A DNA stretch of 64,000 nucleotides from Chryseobacterium sp. ON_d1 (GTDB lineage Bacteria; Bacteroidota; Bacteroidia; Flavobacteriales; Weeksellaceae), in the NCBI RefSeq assembly GCF_006829085.1, contig NZ_BJTC01000011.1, positions 124,001 through 188,000 of the forward strand. Reading direction: 5' to 3'. Shown here one piece after another: positions 9,002-16,716 of the stretch. The position numbers were made by a program, and so were the translations under genes. Under the pieces are notes generated by a model. The model saw nothing but the letters and a program-made list of their open reading frames with translations, was not told where the DNA came from and did no database searches. Numbering within the stretch: position 1 is the first letter of the stretch; each line of letters opens with the position of its first letter.

Positions 9002-9478
9002 TTATTTTCCAAGATAAGAATTGTACATCCAAACTTCTTTCTCCTGTTCTGTAATATAGTCGCTCATCTGAGAGTTGGTACCTTCATCTCCTGCTTCATC
9101 GGTAATATCCAAAAGTTCTCTCTGCAGATCAATCACTACTTTGAATGAACTTAAAATCTGCTCAACACTTTTGGTGCCATCTGTTACTTCTTTGCTTTCT
9201 TTGATGGTTGCTACCTTTAAATAATCTGAATAGTTATGAGCCGGTGTTGCTCCTAATGTCAGAATTCTTTCTGCAATTTCGTCAATTTTTAATACAAGAC
9301 TGTTGTATAATTCTTCGAATTTGGGATGAAGGGTAAAGAACTGCTCTCCTTTGATGTTCCAGTGTGAACCTCTTGTATTCTGATAAAATACAGAGTAGTT
9401 GGCTAACAGTACATTTAATTTTTCTGAGATCTTTTTGCAGTCGGCTTCTTTAAGGCCAATGATACTAGCATTTTTCAT
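9002..9478 (-). CDS. dps: Dps family ferritin-like DNA-protection protein
   Basis: 158 residues, the usual Dps size. It forms dodecamers that oxidise and store iron and protect DNA in stress. The ferroxidase ligands are present with family spacing: His39, His51, Asp66 and Glu70 (intervals 12, 15 and 4, as in E. coli Dps). The N terminus lacks an obvious Lys-rich DNA-binding tail, so direct DNA binding is uncertain. It is monocistronic, with its own terminator downstream. The 5' region is AT-rich; a weak TAACTTTA element lies about 25 bases before the start. Confidence 0.93.
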   Translation of the reverse strand: MKNASIIGLKEADCKKISEKLNVLLANYSVFYQNTRGSHWNIKGEQFFTLHPKFEELYNSLVLKIDEIAERILTLGATPAHNYSDYLKVATIKESKEVTDGTKSVEQILSSFKVVIDLQRELLDITDEAGDEGTNSQMSDYITEQEKEVWMYNSYLGK

Positions 9479-9898
9479 ATGTATATATTTATTTTTCTAA
9501 AGTTAATTAATCACCGGTTTTATTCTGATAGAATGAAATATTGATTCTGTGGTGATTGAATAAGTTGATCATTGATATCTCAAATTTACGAAATATCGTG
9601 CCGAACATAGCTGATTGTTAATAGATGATAACTATGAGGAAATTTTTAAATATAGTTTGGATATATCGGATGGATTTGTGGATGATTATACAGATTTCAT
9701 AATTATTTAATACTCATTTTTAAAGCTCAAGAATAACTTCTTTTTGGTTTCTTTTCCGCATGTATATTGTGCTTCCCTGATTGCCACATTGAAATGTCTT
9801 CTATTTTTGATGTAAGTATTTGATTTTAATTTTTATATAAGTATTTGCAGATTAAAAAAATATTCCTATTTTTGCACCCTAAAATAAAAAGCAATTAA
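9479..9898. other. intergenic region, divergent promoters of dps and rpsL
   Basis: 420 bases without a convincing gene on either strand. It holds the divergent regulatory regions of dps and the rpsL operon. AATCACC at 9509-9515 and GGTGATT at 9551-9557 form a distant 7-bp inverted repeat of uncertain meaning. The only strong signal is the rpsL promoter at the right end. Confidence 0.7.
9845..9874 (+). promoter_or_regulatory. promoter of the rpsL-rpsG-fusA-rpsJ operon
   Basis: TTG at 9845-9847, a 19-base spacer, then TATTTTTG at 9867-9874. This is a complete match to the Bacteroidota sigma factor consensus TTG-N17-23-TAnnTTTG. The rpsL ATG lies 25 bases after the -7 element. Confidence 0.85.
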
Positions 9899-10312
9899 AT
9901 GCCTACTATTCAACAATTAGTAAGAAAAGGAAGAGCCACGCTTGCCAAGAAGAGCAAATCGGCTGCCCTTGATTCTTGTCCACAAAGACGTGGTGTATGT
10001 ACGAGAGTATATACTACTACACCTAAGAAACCTAACTCTGCACTTAGAAAAGTAGCAAGGGTAAGACTTTCTAACGGTAAAGAAGTGAATGCCTATATCC
10101 CGGGCGAAGGACACAATCTTCAAGAGCACTCGATAGTATTGGTTAGAGGCGGAAGGGTGAAAGACCTACCGGGAGTACGTTACCACATCGTAAGAGGTGC
10201 ATTAGACACAGCTGGTGTAAATGGAAGAACACAGAGAAGATCTAAGTACGGAGCTAAGAGACCTAAACCAGGACAAGCAGCAGCTGCTCCTGCAAAAGGA
10301 AAGAAAAAGTAA
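9899..10312 (+). CDS. rpsL: 30S ribosomal protein S12
   Basis: 137 residues; uS12 of the decoding centre. TPKKPNSALRK carries the two lysines (43, 44) and GGRVKDLPGVRYH the Lys/Pro pair that mutate in streptomycin resistance; all are wild type. The C-terminal tail is Ala/Pro/Lys-rich and slightly longer than in E. coli. First gene of the str-type operon, with a consensus promoter just upstream. Confidence 0.98.
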   Translation: MPTIQQLVRKGRATLAKKSKSAALDSCPQRRGVCTRVYTTTPKKPNSALRKVARVRLSNGKEVNAYIPGEGHNLQEHSIVLVRGGRVKDLPGVRYHIVRGALDTAGVNGRTQRRSKYGAKRPKPGQAAAAPAKGKKK

Positions 10313-10335
10313 TCATTAAATAAGGTACAAAAGCA

Positions 10336-10812
10336 ATGAGAAAGACAAAAGCGAAAAAAAGACCGTTGTTACCAGATCCGAAATTTAATGATCAATTGGT
10401 AACGAGATTCGTAAACAATTTAATGCTTGACGGTAAGAAGTCAATCGCATTCAAAATTTTCTATGATGCATTAGATATCGTAGAAACTAAAAAAGGAGAT
10501 AACGAGAAAACTGCACTTGAAATCTGGAAAGATGCACTTACAAATGTAATGCCTCACGTAGAAGTACGTTCTAGAAGAGTAGGTGGAGCTAACTTCCAGA
10601 TCCCTATGCCAATCAGAGCTGACAGAAAAATTTCTATGGCAATGAAATGGTTAATCAAATATTCTAAAGCTAGAAATGATAAGTCAATGGCTTTGAAATT
10701 AGCTAACGAAGTAGTAGCTGCTTCAAGAGAAGAAGGTGCTGCTTTCAAAAAGAAATCTGATACTCACAAAATGGCGGAAGCTAATAAAGCTTTCTCACAC
10801 TTCAAATTCTAA
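10336..10812 (+). CDS. rpsG: 30S ribosomal protein S7
   Basis: 158 residues; uS7, which nucleates assembly of the 30S head and contacts E-site tRNA. The conserved MPHVEVRSRRVGGANFQIP-type block is complete. It sits 23 bases after rpsL and 6 bases before fusA. Confidence 0.98.
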   Translation: MRKTKAKKRPLLPDPKFNDQLVTRFVNNLMLDGKKSIAFKIFYDALDIVETKKGDNEKTALEIWKDALTNVMPHVEVRSRRVGGANFQIPMPIRADRKISMAMKWLIKYSKARNDKSMALKLANEVVAASREEGAAFKKKSDTHKMAEANKAFSHFKF

Positions 10813-10818
10813 TCTGAA

Positions 10819-12936
10819 ATGGGAAGAGATCTTAAATATACAAGAAATATTGGTATCGCTGCTCACATTGACGCAGGTAAGACTACCACTACAGAAAGGA
10901 TTCTATTCTATACAGGGGTAAACCACAAAATTGGAGAAGTTCACGATGGTGCTTCTACAATGGACTGGATGGAGCAGGAAGCAGAAAGAGGTATTACTAT
11001 TACTTCTGCAGCGACTACTTGTTCTTGGAACTTTCCAACAGATCAAGGAAAACCTGTTGCTGAAACTAAGCCTTACCACTTCAACATCATTGATACACCG
11101 GGACACGTTGACTTCACAGTAGAGGTAAACAGATCTTTAAGAGTATTGGATGGATTGGTATTCTTATTCTCTGCAGTAGATGGAGTAGAGCCTCAGTCTG
11201 AAACAAACTGGAGACTTGCTGACAACTACAAGGTTGCTAGAATGGGATTCGTAAACAAAATGGACAGACAGGGTGCTGACTTCCTTAACGTGGTAAACCA
11301 GGTTAAAGAAATGTTAGGATCTAACGCAGTTCCAATCGTTTTACCAATCGGTGCTGAAGAAGATTTCAAAGGGGTTGTTGACTTAATTAAAAACAGAGCG
11401 ATCATCTGGGATGAAGCAGGACAAGGAGCTACTTTCGAAGTAGTGCCAATTCCTGAAGACATGAAAGATGAAGTTCTTGAATATAGAGAGAAATTAGTTG
11501 AAGCTGTTTCTGAGTATGACGAAACTTTGATGGAGAAATTCTTTGAAGATCCGGATTCAATTACAGAAGAAGAAATCAATGCTGCATTGAGAGCTGCAAC
11601 TATCGATTTATCTATTATCCCAATGACTTGTGGTTCTTCATTTAAGAACAAAGGAGTACAGTTTATGTTAGATGCAGTATGTAAATACTTACCATCTCCA
11701 TTGGATAAAGATGACATCAAAGGTACTGATCCAAGAACTGATGCTGAAATTACAAGAAAGCCATCTGTAGACGAGCCTTTCGCAGCTTTAGCATTTAAGA
11801 TTGCTACTGACCCGTTCGTGGGAAGATTAGCATTCTTCAGAGCTTACTCTGGAAGACTGGATGCAGGTTCTTATATCTTGAACACTCGTTCAGGTGATAA
11901 AGAAAGAATCTCAAGAATCTATCAGATGCACGCTAACAAACAAAATCCGGTAGAATATATTGAAGCTGGTGATATTGGTGCTGCGGTAGGATTCAAGTCT
12001 ATCAAAACTGGTGATACAATGTGTGATGAGAAAAACCCGATCATTCTTGAATCTATGGTTTTCCCTGATCCGGTAATTGGTATCGCTGTTGAGCCTAAAA
12101 CTAAAGCTGACCAGGATAAAATGGGTAACGCTTTAGCTAAATTGGCAGAAGAAGATCCAACGTTTACTGTTAGAACTGACGAAGCTTCTGGACAAACGAT
12201 CATCTCTGGTATGGGTGAGCTTCACTTAGATATCATTGTTGACCGTATGAAGAGAGAGTTCAAAGTTGAAGTAAACCAAGGACAGCCTCAGGTAGAGTAC
12301 AAAGAAAACTTAACAAAAGTTGCCAGCCACAGAGAGGTTTACAAAAAGCAATCTGGAGGTAAAGGTAAATTTGCTGACATTGTATTTGAACTAGGACCTG
12401 CAGACGAAGGTAAAGTTGGTTTAGAATTCATCAATGAGATCAAAGGTGGTAACGTTCCTAGAGAATTTGTTCCTGCAATTGAAAAAGGATTTAAAGCTGC
12501 AATGAAGAACGGTCCATTGGCTGGTTTCGAAGTTGAAGGTATTAAAGTGGTTCTTAAAGATGGATCTTTCCACGCAGTGGATTCTGATGCTCTTTCATTT
12601 GAAATGGCTGCTAAATTAGGATTTAAAGAAGCGGGACGTGCTGCTAAGCCAGTAATTATGGAGCCTATTATGAAACTGGAAGTTGTAACTCCTGAAGAAT
12701 ACATGGGTAACATCATTGGTGACCTTAACAAGAGAAGAGGTACTATCAGTGGTCAGGAAGAGAAAAACGGTGCTGTTGTAATCAAAGGTTCTGTTCCACT
12801 TTCTGAAATGTTTGGATATGTAACTACTCTAAGAACACTTTCATCAGGAAGAGCTACTTCTTCTATGGAATTAGAGAAGTACCAGGCTACTCCACAAAAC
12901 GTTGCTGAAGAAATCATAGCTAAAGCAAAAGGTTAA
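10819..12936 (+). CDS. fusA: translation elongation factor G
   Basis: 705 residues, the normal EF-G length. This GTPase drives ribosomal translocation. G motifs are AHIDAGKT (15-22), DTPGH (93-97) and NKMD (147-150). A short extra segment near residues 73-87 precedes DTPGH, a lineage variation. Domain IV and V landmarks (EVTPEEYMGN-like VVTPEEYMGNIIGDLNKRRG) are intact. The gene lies between rpsG and rpsJ; no tuf gene follows, unlike in the enterobacterial str operon. Confidence 0.98.
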   Translation: MGRDLKYTRNIGIAAHIDAGKTTTTERILFYTGVNHKIGEVHDGASTMDWMEQEAERGITITSAATTCSWNFPTDQGKPVAETKPYHFNIIDTPGHVDFTVEVNRSLRVLDGLVFLFSAVDGVEPQSETNWRLADNYKVARMGFVNKMDRQGADFLNVVNQVKEMLGSNAVPIVLPIGAEEDFKGVVDLIKNRAIIWDEAGQGATFEVVPIPEDMKDEVLEYREKLVEAVSEYDETLMEKFFEDPDSITEEEINAALRAATIDLSIIPMTCGSSFKNKGVQFMLDAVCKYLPSPLDKDDIKGTDPRTDAEITRKPSVDEPFAALAFKIATDPFVGRLAFFRAYSGRLDAGSYILNTRSGDKERISRIYQMHANKQNPVEYIEAGDIGAAVGFKSIKTGDTMCDEKNPIILESMVFPDPVIGIAVEPKTKADQDKMGNALAKLAEEDPTFTVRTDEASGQTIISGMGELHLDIIVDRMKREFKVEVNQGQPQVEYKENLTKVASHREVYKKQSGGKGKFADIVFELGPADEGKVGLEFINEIKGGNVPREFVPAIEKGFKAAMKNGPLAGFEVEGIKVVLKDGSFHAVDSDALSFEMAAKLGFKEAGRAAKPVIMEPIMKLEVVTPEEYMGNIIGDLNKRRGTISGQEEKNGAVVIKGSVPLSEMFGYVTTLRTLSSGRATSSMELEKYQATPQNVAEEIIAKAKG

Positions 12937-12952
12937 TTTTTAAATTAAAGAA

Positions 12953-13258
12953 ATGTCACAAAGAATCAGAATAAAACTAAAATCTTACGATTATAACTTG
13001 GTAGATAAGTCTGCTGAGAAAATCGTAAAAACGGTAAAGGCTACTGGTGCTGTTGTAAACGGACCAATTCCATTACCAACTAACAAGAGAATCTTCACAG
13101 TGTTGAGATCTCCGCACGTAAACAAGAAAGCAAGAGAGCAGTTCCAACTTTCAGCTCACAAGAGACTAATGGATATCTACTCTTCTTCTTCTAAGACTGT
13201 TGATGCTCTAATGAAATTAGAACTTCCTTCAGGTGTAGATGTAGAAATTAAAGTGTGA
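12953..13258 (+). CDS. rpsJ: 30S ribosomal protein S10
   Basis: 101 residues; uS10, also the NusE partner in antitermination. RIRIKLKSYDYNLVD and the IPLPTNKRIFTVLRSPHVNKKAREQF-type region are typical. It closes the str-type operon here, instead of opening the S10 operon as in many bacteria; rplC is about 15.8 kb away. Two terminators follow. Confidence 0.98.
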   Translation: MSQRIRIKLKSYDYNLVDKSAEKIVKTVKATGAVVNGPIPLPTNKRIFTVLRSPHVNKKAREQFQLSAHKRLMDIYSSSSKTVDALMKLELPSGVDVEIKV

Positions 13259-13286
13259 TAAATGCATACTTTGCAATGATTATAGC

Positions 13287-13315
13287 ATCCGTCCCTTTTA
13301 GGGGCGGATTTTTTT
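13287..13315 (+). terminator. first terminator of the rpsL operon
   Basis: ATCCGTCCC pairs with GGGGCGGAT across a 5-base loop (one G-T pair) and is followed by a run of T. Confidence 0.9.
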
Positions 13316-13337
13316 ATGATATTATCTGGCAGAATAG

Positions 13338-13370
13338 AGCAGATTTGTGGTTGGCAAATCTGCTTTTTTT
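13338..13370 (+). terminator. second terminator of the rpsL operon
   Basis: A perfect 10-bp stem AGCAGATTTG / CAAATCTGCT with a 7-base loop, then seven T. It backs up the hairpin 23 bases upstream and isolates the ribosomal operon from the iron genes. Confidence 0.88.
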
Positions 13371-13521
13371 GTATTATACTTTTTTTAACCATATAAAGTC
13401 TGAAGAATAATACTTCTAACGATTGACGAGAACTGTTTCATGGTTTTAAAGGCTCCTCATTGCTGATTAATGATCTGATAATTACAGTACTTTTTAGGGT
13501 GACATAAGTCAGATTCATTTG

Positions 13522-13540
13522 TTTATTTAGAATTAATAAA
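13522..13540. promoter_or_regulatory. possible operator dyad before the siderophore receptor
   Basis: TTTATT and AATAAA arms surround TAGAATT, a 19-base imperfect dyad 28 bases before the receptor start. Length and AT content fit a Fur-like site, but in such AT-rich DNA the match may be chance. Confidence 0.25.
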
Positions 13541-13567
13541 AATAATAATTTTACAAAAAATTATCAG

Positions 13568-15748
13568 ATGAATAAAGTAGTATCCTTTTCTCTACTAGTA
13601 TTAGGTGGGGTTCTTGCAAACGCACAGAAAGCAAATGATTCAATTAAACACAAAAAAATTGATGAAGTAGAACTGTTCGGTGATAGAAAGAAACAACCAG
13701 AAGGGCTTGAAGCTATTACAAGACTACCATTGAAACCGAGAGACCAGATCCAGAGTATTTCAGTAATTTCTTATAAAGTAATCGAAGATCTGGGAGGGCT
13801 TACAGTCACTGATGTTGCTAAAAATGTTCCCGGTGTTACTCAGTTTGGTAGCTATGGAGGAATCAGAGAAAGTATGTCTATCAGAGGTTACAGAGGAGTT
13901 CCTGTTCTGAAGAACGGAGTACAGATGGATTCTGACTTCCGTACCGGAGCGATGCTGACTGATATGCAGGGAGTGGAAAGTATTCAGGTGATCAAAGGAT
14001 CTGCTGCAGTTACTCAAGGTATCGGTGACGGATTGGGTTCTGCAGGAGGAGTGATCAATGTAGTGACCAAGGTGCCTAAATTTATAGATCAAACCAATGT
14101 TGGATTCAGATATGGAAGCTGGGATTTCTACCGACCTACAGTGGATTTCCAGAGAGTACTTGATTCACAGGGAAAAATTGCAGTACGATTGAATGCTGCT
14201 TATCAAAATAACAATAGCTTCAGAAGATTTGTTAATACAGAACGTATTTATGTAAACCCATCCATTGCTATCCGTCCCGATGATAAAACTGAAATCGTTG
14301 TAGAGATGGATTATATGCATAATAATACCACTCCGGATAGAGGTACGGTAAACCTTGCAAAAGGAGATACTGAAGCCATCTATAATATGACCGGAAGAAA
14401 GTTTCTTGGTTTTTCAACTGACAATGCAAAAATTGAAACATTCAATTTCTCTACAACAGCAACTAGAAAGTTGGGCAATAACCTGAAGTTGAGAACAGCA
14501 TTTATGAGCTCTTCTTATCAGTCTGAGATTATTGGTGCTGCTCTTGCACCTCTGGATCGTAAAAATCCAAATGAATTCCGTGACAGAACTTTGACAAGAT
14601 CAGACAGAGAAGACTTAAATAAAGTATTTCAGTTTGATTTCATCGGAACTGACGTTAAAACCGGATTCATGAAACATACTTTCCAGGTAGGTTTCGACTG
14701 GAAGGAATCTAATGTGACTACTACTTCTTATGATGCTAAGAAAGTAGATCGTATCAATGTTCTTAATGATATCAACAACATTCTGCCTTCCGGCATCGAT
14801 GGTAATAATTTTGACTTGGCAAAGAAAAATCCTATTGTCAATACCATAACACCTACAATGGGGTTAATGGCTCAGGATGTAATTACTTTCAATAAATATA
14901 TCAAAGCTCATCTTGGTGTTCGTTACAGCAGATTGATCGGTTCTGATAAAGAAAAAGATTTCGCATGGAACCCCTCATTAGGAATTATGATATCGCCTAT
15001 TGAAAACATGAATATTTTTGGTTCTTATACCAGTACTACTTCTTTGAGAAGCTCAAATAATCCATTATCAGGAGGCGGAACCGTAGGTGCCTCTACAACC
15101 AAACAATGGGAAGCCGGAATGAAATCTGACTGGCTTAATGAAAGATTGAGATTTAATGTTACCCTGTTTAGTATCAACACAGACAATCTTTCTTATGAAG
15201 TAATGGGGAACAACGGACAGGGATTGGGAGTATACGCTCTGGCAGGTGAGTTGAAAAGAAAAGGAATGGAAGTGGAATTGATTGGTAAGATTCTTCCAAA
15301 TCTACAGGTAATGACGGGATGGGCTTATGTAGATGCTCAATATAAGGACAGTCCTTCCTTTGTAAATGGTTCAGCACCAATTAATACGCCTAAACATACT
15401 GCCAATGCATGGCTGAATTATAAATTTAACAGTGGAGCTCTTGATGGATTTGATATCGGAGCAGGAATTTATTATGTAGGAAACAGGCCTGTTGATGATT
15501 ATAAGCAGGAAGTTGTCATTGACAATGGCCATGTAAACGGAACCCAGCCGGGAGAAAGACCGTTCAATATGCCGAATTATACAACTGTAGAAGCTCAGGT
15601 AGGCTATTCGTTCAAAAACGGATTGGGAGTAAGAGGATTCTTAAATAATATTTTTGATTCAGTAGGATATAATTCTTATTTCAGAGGAGGATATATCGAT
15701 CAGATCCAGCCGAGAAACTTTGCGGTACAGATAAACTACAAATTCTAA
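13568..15748 (+). CDS. TonB-dependent siderophore receptor
   Basis: 726 residues. A signal peptide ends at about residue 19 (GGVLANAQ). The plug domain follows (about 50-170): LPLKPRDQIQSISVIS, TVTDVAKNVPGVTQFG, MSIRGYRGVPVLKNGV and VESIQVIKGSAAVTQG, all typical of FhuA/FhuE/FoxA-like receptors. The remaining 540 residues form the 22-strand barrel and end in an aromatic residue (NFAVQINYKF), as outer membrane proteins do. It imports ferric siderophore using TonB energy; the ligand cannot be told. There is no N-terminal signalling extension. A small lipoprotein gene follows after 14 bases, probably in the same operon. Confidence 0.92.
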   Translation: MNKVVSFSLLVLGGVLANAQKANDSIKHKKIDEVELFGDRKKQPEGLEAITRLPLKPRDQIQSISVISYKVIEDLGGLTVTDVAKNVPGVTQFGSYGGIRESMSIRGYRGVPVLKNGVQMDSDFRTGAMLTDMQGVESIQVIKGSAAVTQGIGDGLGSAGGVINVVTKVPKFIDQTNVGFRYGSWDFYRPTVDFQRVLDSQGKIAVRLNAAYQNNNSFRRFVNTERIYVNPSIAIRPDDKTEIVVEMDYMHNNTTPDRGTVNLAKGDTEAIYNMTGRKFLGFSTDNAKIETFNFSTTATRKLGNNLKLRTAFMSSSYQSEIIGAALAPLDRKNPNEFRDRTLTRSDREDLNKVFQFDFIGTDVKTGFMKHTFQVGFDWKESNVTTTSYDAKKVDRINVLNDINNILPSGIDGNNFDLAKKNPIVNTITPTMGLMAQDVITFNKYIKAHLGVRYSRLIGSDKEKDFAWNPSLGIMISPIENMNIFGSYTSTTSLRSSNNPLSGGGTVGASTTKQWEAGMKSDWLNERLRFNVTLFSINTDNLSYEVMGNNGQGLGVYALAGELKRKGMEVELIGKILPNLQVMTGWAYVDAQYKDSPSFVNGSAPINTPKHTANAWLNYKFNSGALDGFDIGAGIYYVGNRPVDDYKQEVVIDNGHVNGTQPGERPFNMPNYTTVEAQVGYSFKNGLGVRGFLNNIFDSVGYNSYFRGGYIDQIQPRNFAVQINYKF

Positions 15749-15762
15749 CTCAAAAAAATAGT

Positions 15763-16050
15763 ATGAAAATTACCAGAACAATATTCTTAATATTGATTGC
15801 AGGAGCTGCTTTAGCGTCATGTTCCGAAGAACATTTGTCCGAAGAAGAACTGAAAACAGCCAGGGAAAATATTGAAAAACATTACAATAATCCTAAAAGC
15901 ATATACTCCTGGGGTAACATTTCTCCCTGGAAGGATCACTGGAATAATACATTTTATCCAAAAACTTTTTCGCCTGCTCAAATCGGAAAGAGTATGATAG
16001 CAGAAGAGAAGCAAAACCTTGAAAACCGTTTTTCAGGAAAAATTAAATAA
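15763..16050 (+). CDS. small lipoprotein linked to the siderophore receptor
   Basis: 95 residues with a lipoprotein signal ending AGAALASCSEE (Cys20). The mature part is short, charged and aromatic (SIYSWGNISPWKDHWNNTFYPKTF) and matches no family I recognise. The position 14 bases behind the TonB receptor and before a strong terminator suggests an accessory role in the same uptake system, for example surface or periplasmic ligand handling; this is inference only. Confidence 0.7.
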   Translation: MKITRTIFLILIAGAALASCSEEHLSEEELKTARENIEKHYNNPKSIYSWGNISPWKDHWNNTFYPKTFSPAQIGKSMIAEEKQNLENRFSGKIK

Positions 16051-16083
16051 TATATTTCACACATTCATATCAATTTTAATTAG

Positions 16084-16119
16084 AAAACATTAAGACAGAG
16101 TATTGTCTTAATGTTTTTT
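16084..16119 (+). terminator. terminator of the receptor-lipoprotein operon
   Basis: A perfect 14-bp stem from AAAACATTAAGACA (16084-16097) to TGTCTTAATGTTTT (16104-16117) with a 6-base loop, ending in a T run. Confidence 0.9.
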
Positions 16120-16185
16120 GTTTCTATTTATTACTCCTTATTCCTGTTAATTTTTATACATTTATTATGTTAAAAACAAAAGATT

Positions 16186-16686
16186 ATGGGACATACAGGA
16201 AATCATTTTTTTGAAAAATTTTCAAACTGGGCTGTAAAATTTACAGGAAGTCCACATGCTTTTATGGGAGCTTTCATTATCGTTTTGGTATGGGCAGCTA
16301 CCGGTCCTCTCTTTGACTATTCTGAAACATGGCAGTTGGTCATCAACACCGGAACCACCATTATTACATTTCTGATGGTATTCCTTATTCAGAAGGCTCA
16401 GAATAAAGATTCAAAAGCAATACAGATTAAGCTGAACGAAATTATTGCTGCCCACGAAAAAGCCAGCAACAGAATTGTAGATATTGAAGATCTTACAGAA
16501 GCAGAACTGGACCAGCTTCATTGCTATTATGAAAGACTTGCCCAACTGGCGAAAAAAGATTATGACATCCATACTTCCCATTCTATTGATGCTGCCCAGA
16601 GAAATCAGGATTACAAGTATGAATTCTTCAAAAGAAAACACGAAGAATGGATTCAGAAGCAGGAACAAAAAAAGGAATCGAATTGA
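16186..16686 (+). CDS. low-affinity iron permease family membrane protein
   Basis: 166 residues. Two membrane helices (about 27-48 and 53-75) lie in the segment GSPHAFMGAFIIVLVWAATGP...TWQLVINTGTTIITFLMVFLIQKAQNKD, which matches the small bacterial relatives of the fungal Fet4 permease (Iron_permease domain). The C-terminal half is a charged cytoplasmic helical region with the KAIQIKLNEIIAAH motif typical of the family. Metal transport is inferred from the family name and has little experimental support for small bacterial members. The stop codon lies inside the terminator hairpin. Confidence 0.85.
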   Translation: MGHTGNHFFEKFSNWAVKFTGSPHAFMGAFIIVLVWAATGPLFDYSETWQLVINTGTTIITFLMVFLIQKAQNKDSKAIQIKLNEIIAAHEKASNRIVDIEDLTEAELDQLHCYYERLAQLAKKDYDIHTSHSIDAAQRNQDYKYEFFKRKHEEWIQKQEQKKESN

Positions 16687-16697
16687 TTCCTTTTTTA
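16667..16697. terminator. bidirectional terminator between convergent genes
   Basis: AAAAAAAGGAATC and GATTCCTTTTTT flank a 5-base loop, with T runs on both strands. It overlaps the permease stop codon and also serves the convergent 907-residue gene. Confidence 0.85.
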
Positions 16698-16716
16698 TTT
16701 CTATACTTTACAATAG

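Larger units (their letters stand above)
13259..13567. other. intergenic region with tandem terminators and TonB-receptor leader
   Basis: 309 bases without a gene. The left third holds two terminators; the middle shows nothing recognisable; the right end is the AT-rich leader of the siderophore receptor gene with a possible 19-bp dyad. Confidence 0.7.

Noticed and set aside
8907..9032. N-terminal extension of pncB to 9032
   Set aside because: The extra 42 codons cover the dps terminator and the pncB -7 element and do not resemble PncB.
9509..9557. AATCACC/GGTGATT inverted repeat near dps as an operator
   Set aside because: Arms of 7 bases separated by 35 in AT-rich DNA; too weak to call.
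11226..11720. 164-codon open frame on the minus strand across fusA
   Set aside because: It lies fully antisense to the conserved EF-G gene, its protein has low complexity and no family features, and the codon pattern is a shadow of fusA.
10000..13300. Expected tuf gene in the str operon
   Set aside because: No EF-Tu frame is present between fusA and rpsJ or directly after; it must lie elsewhere in the genome.
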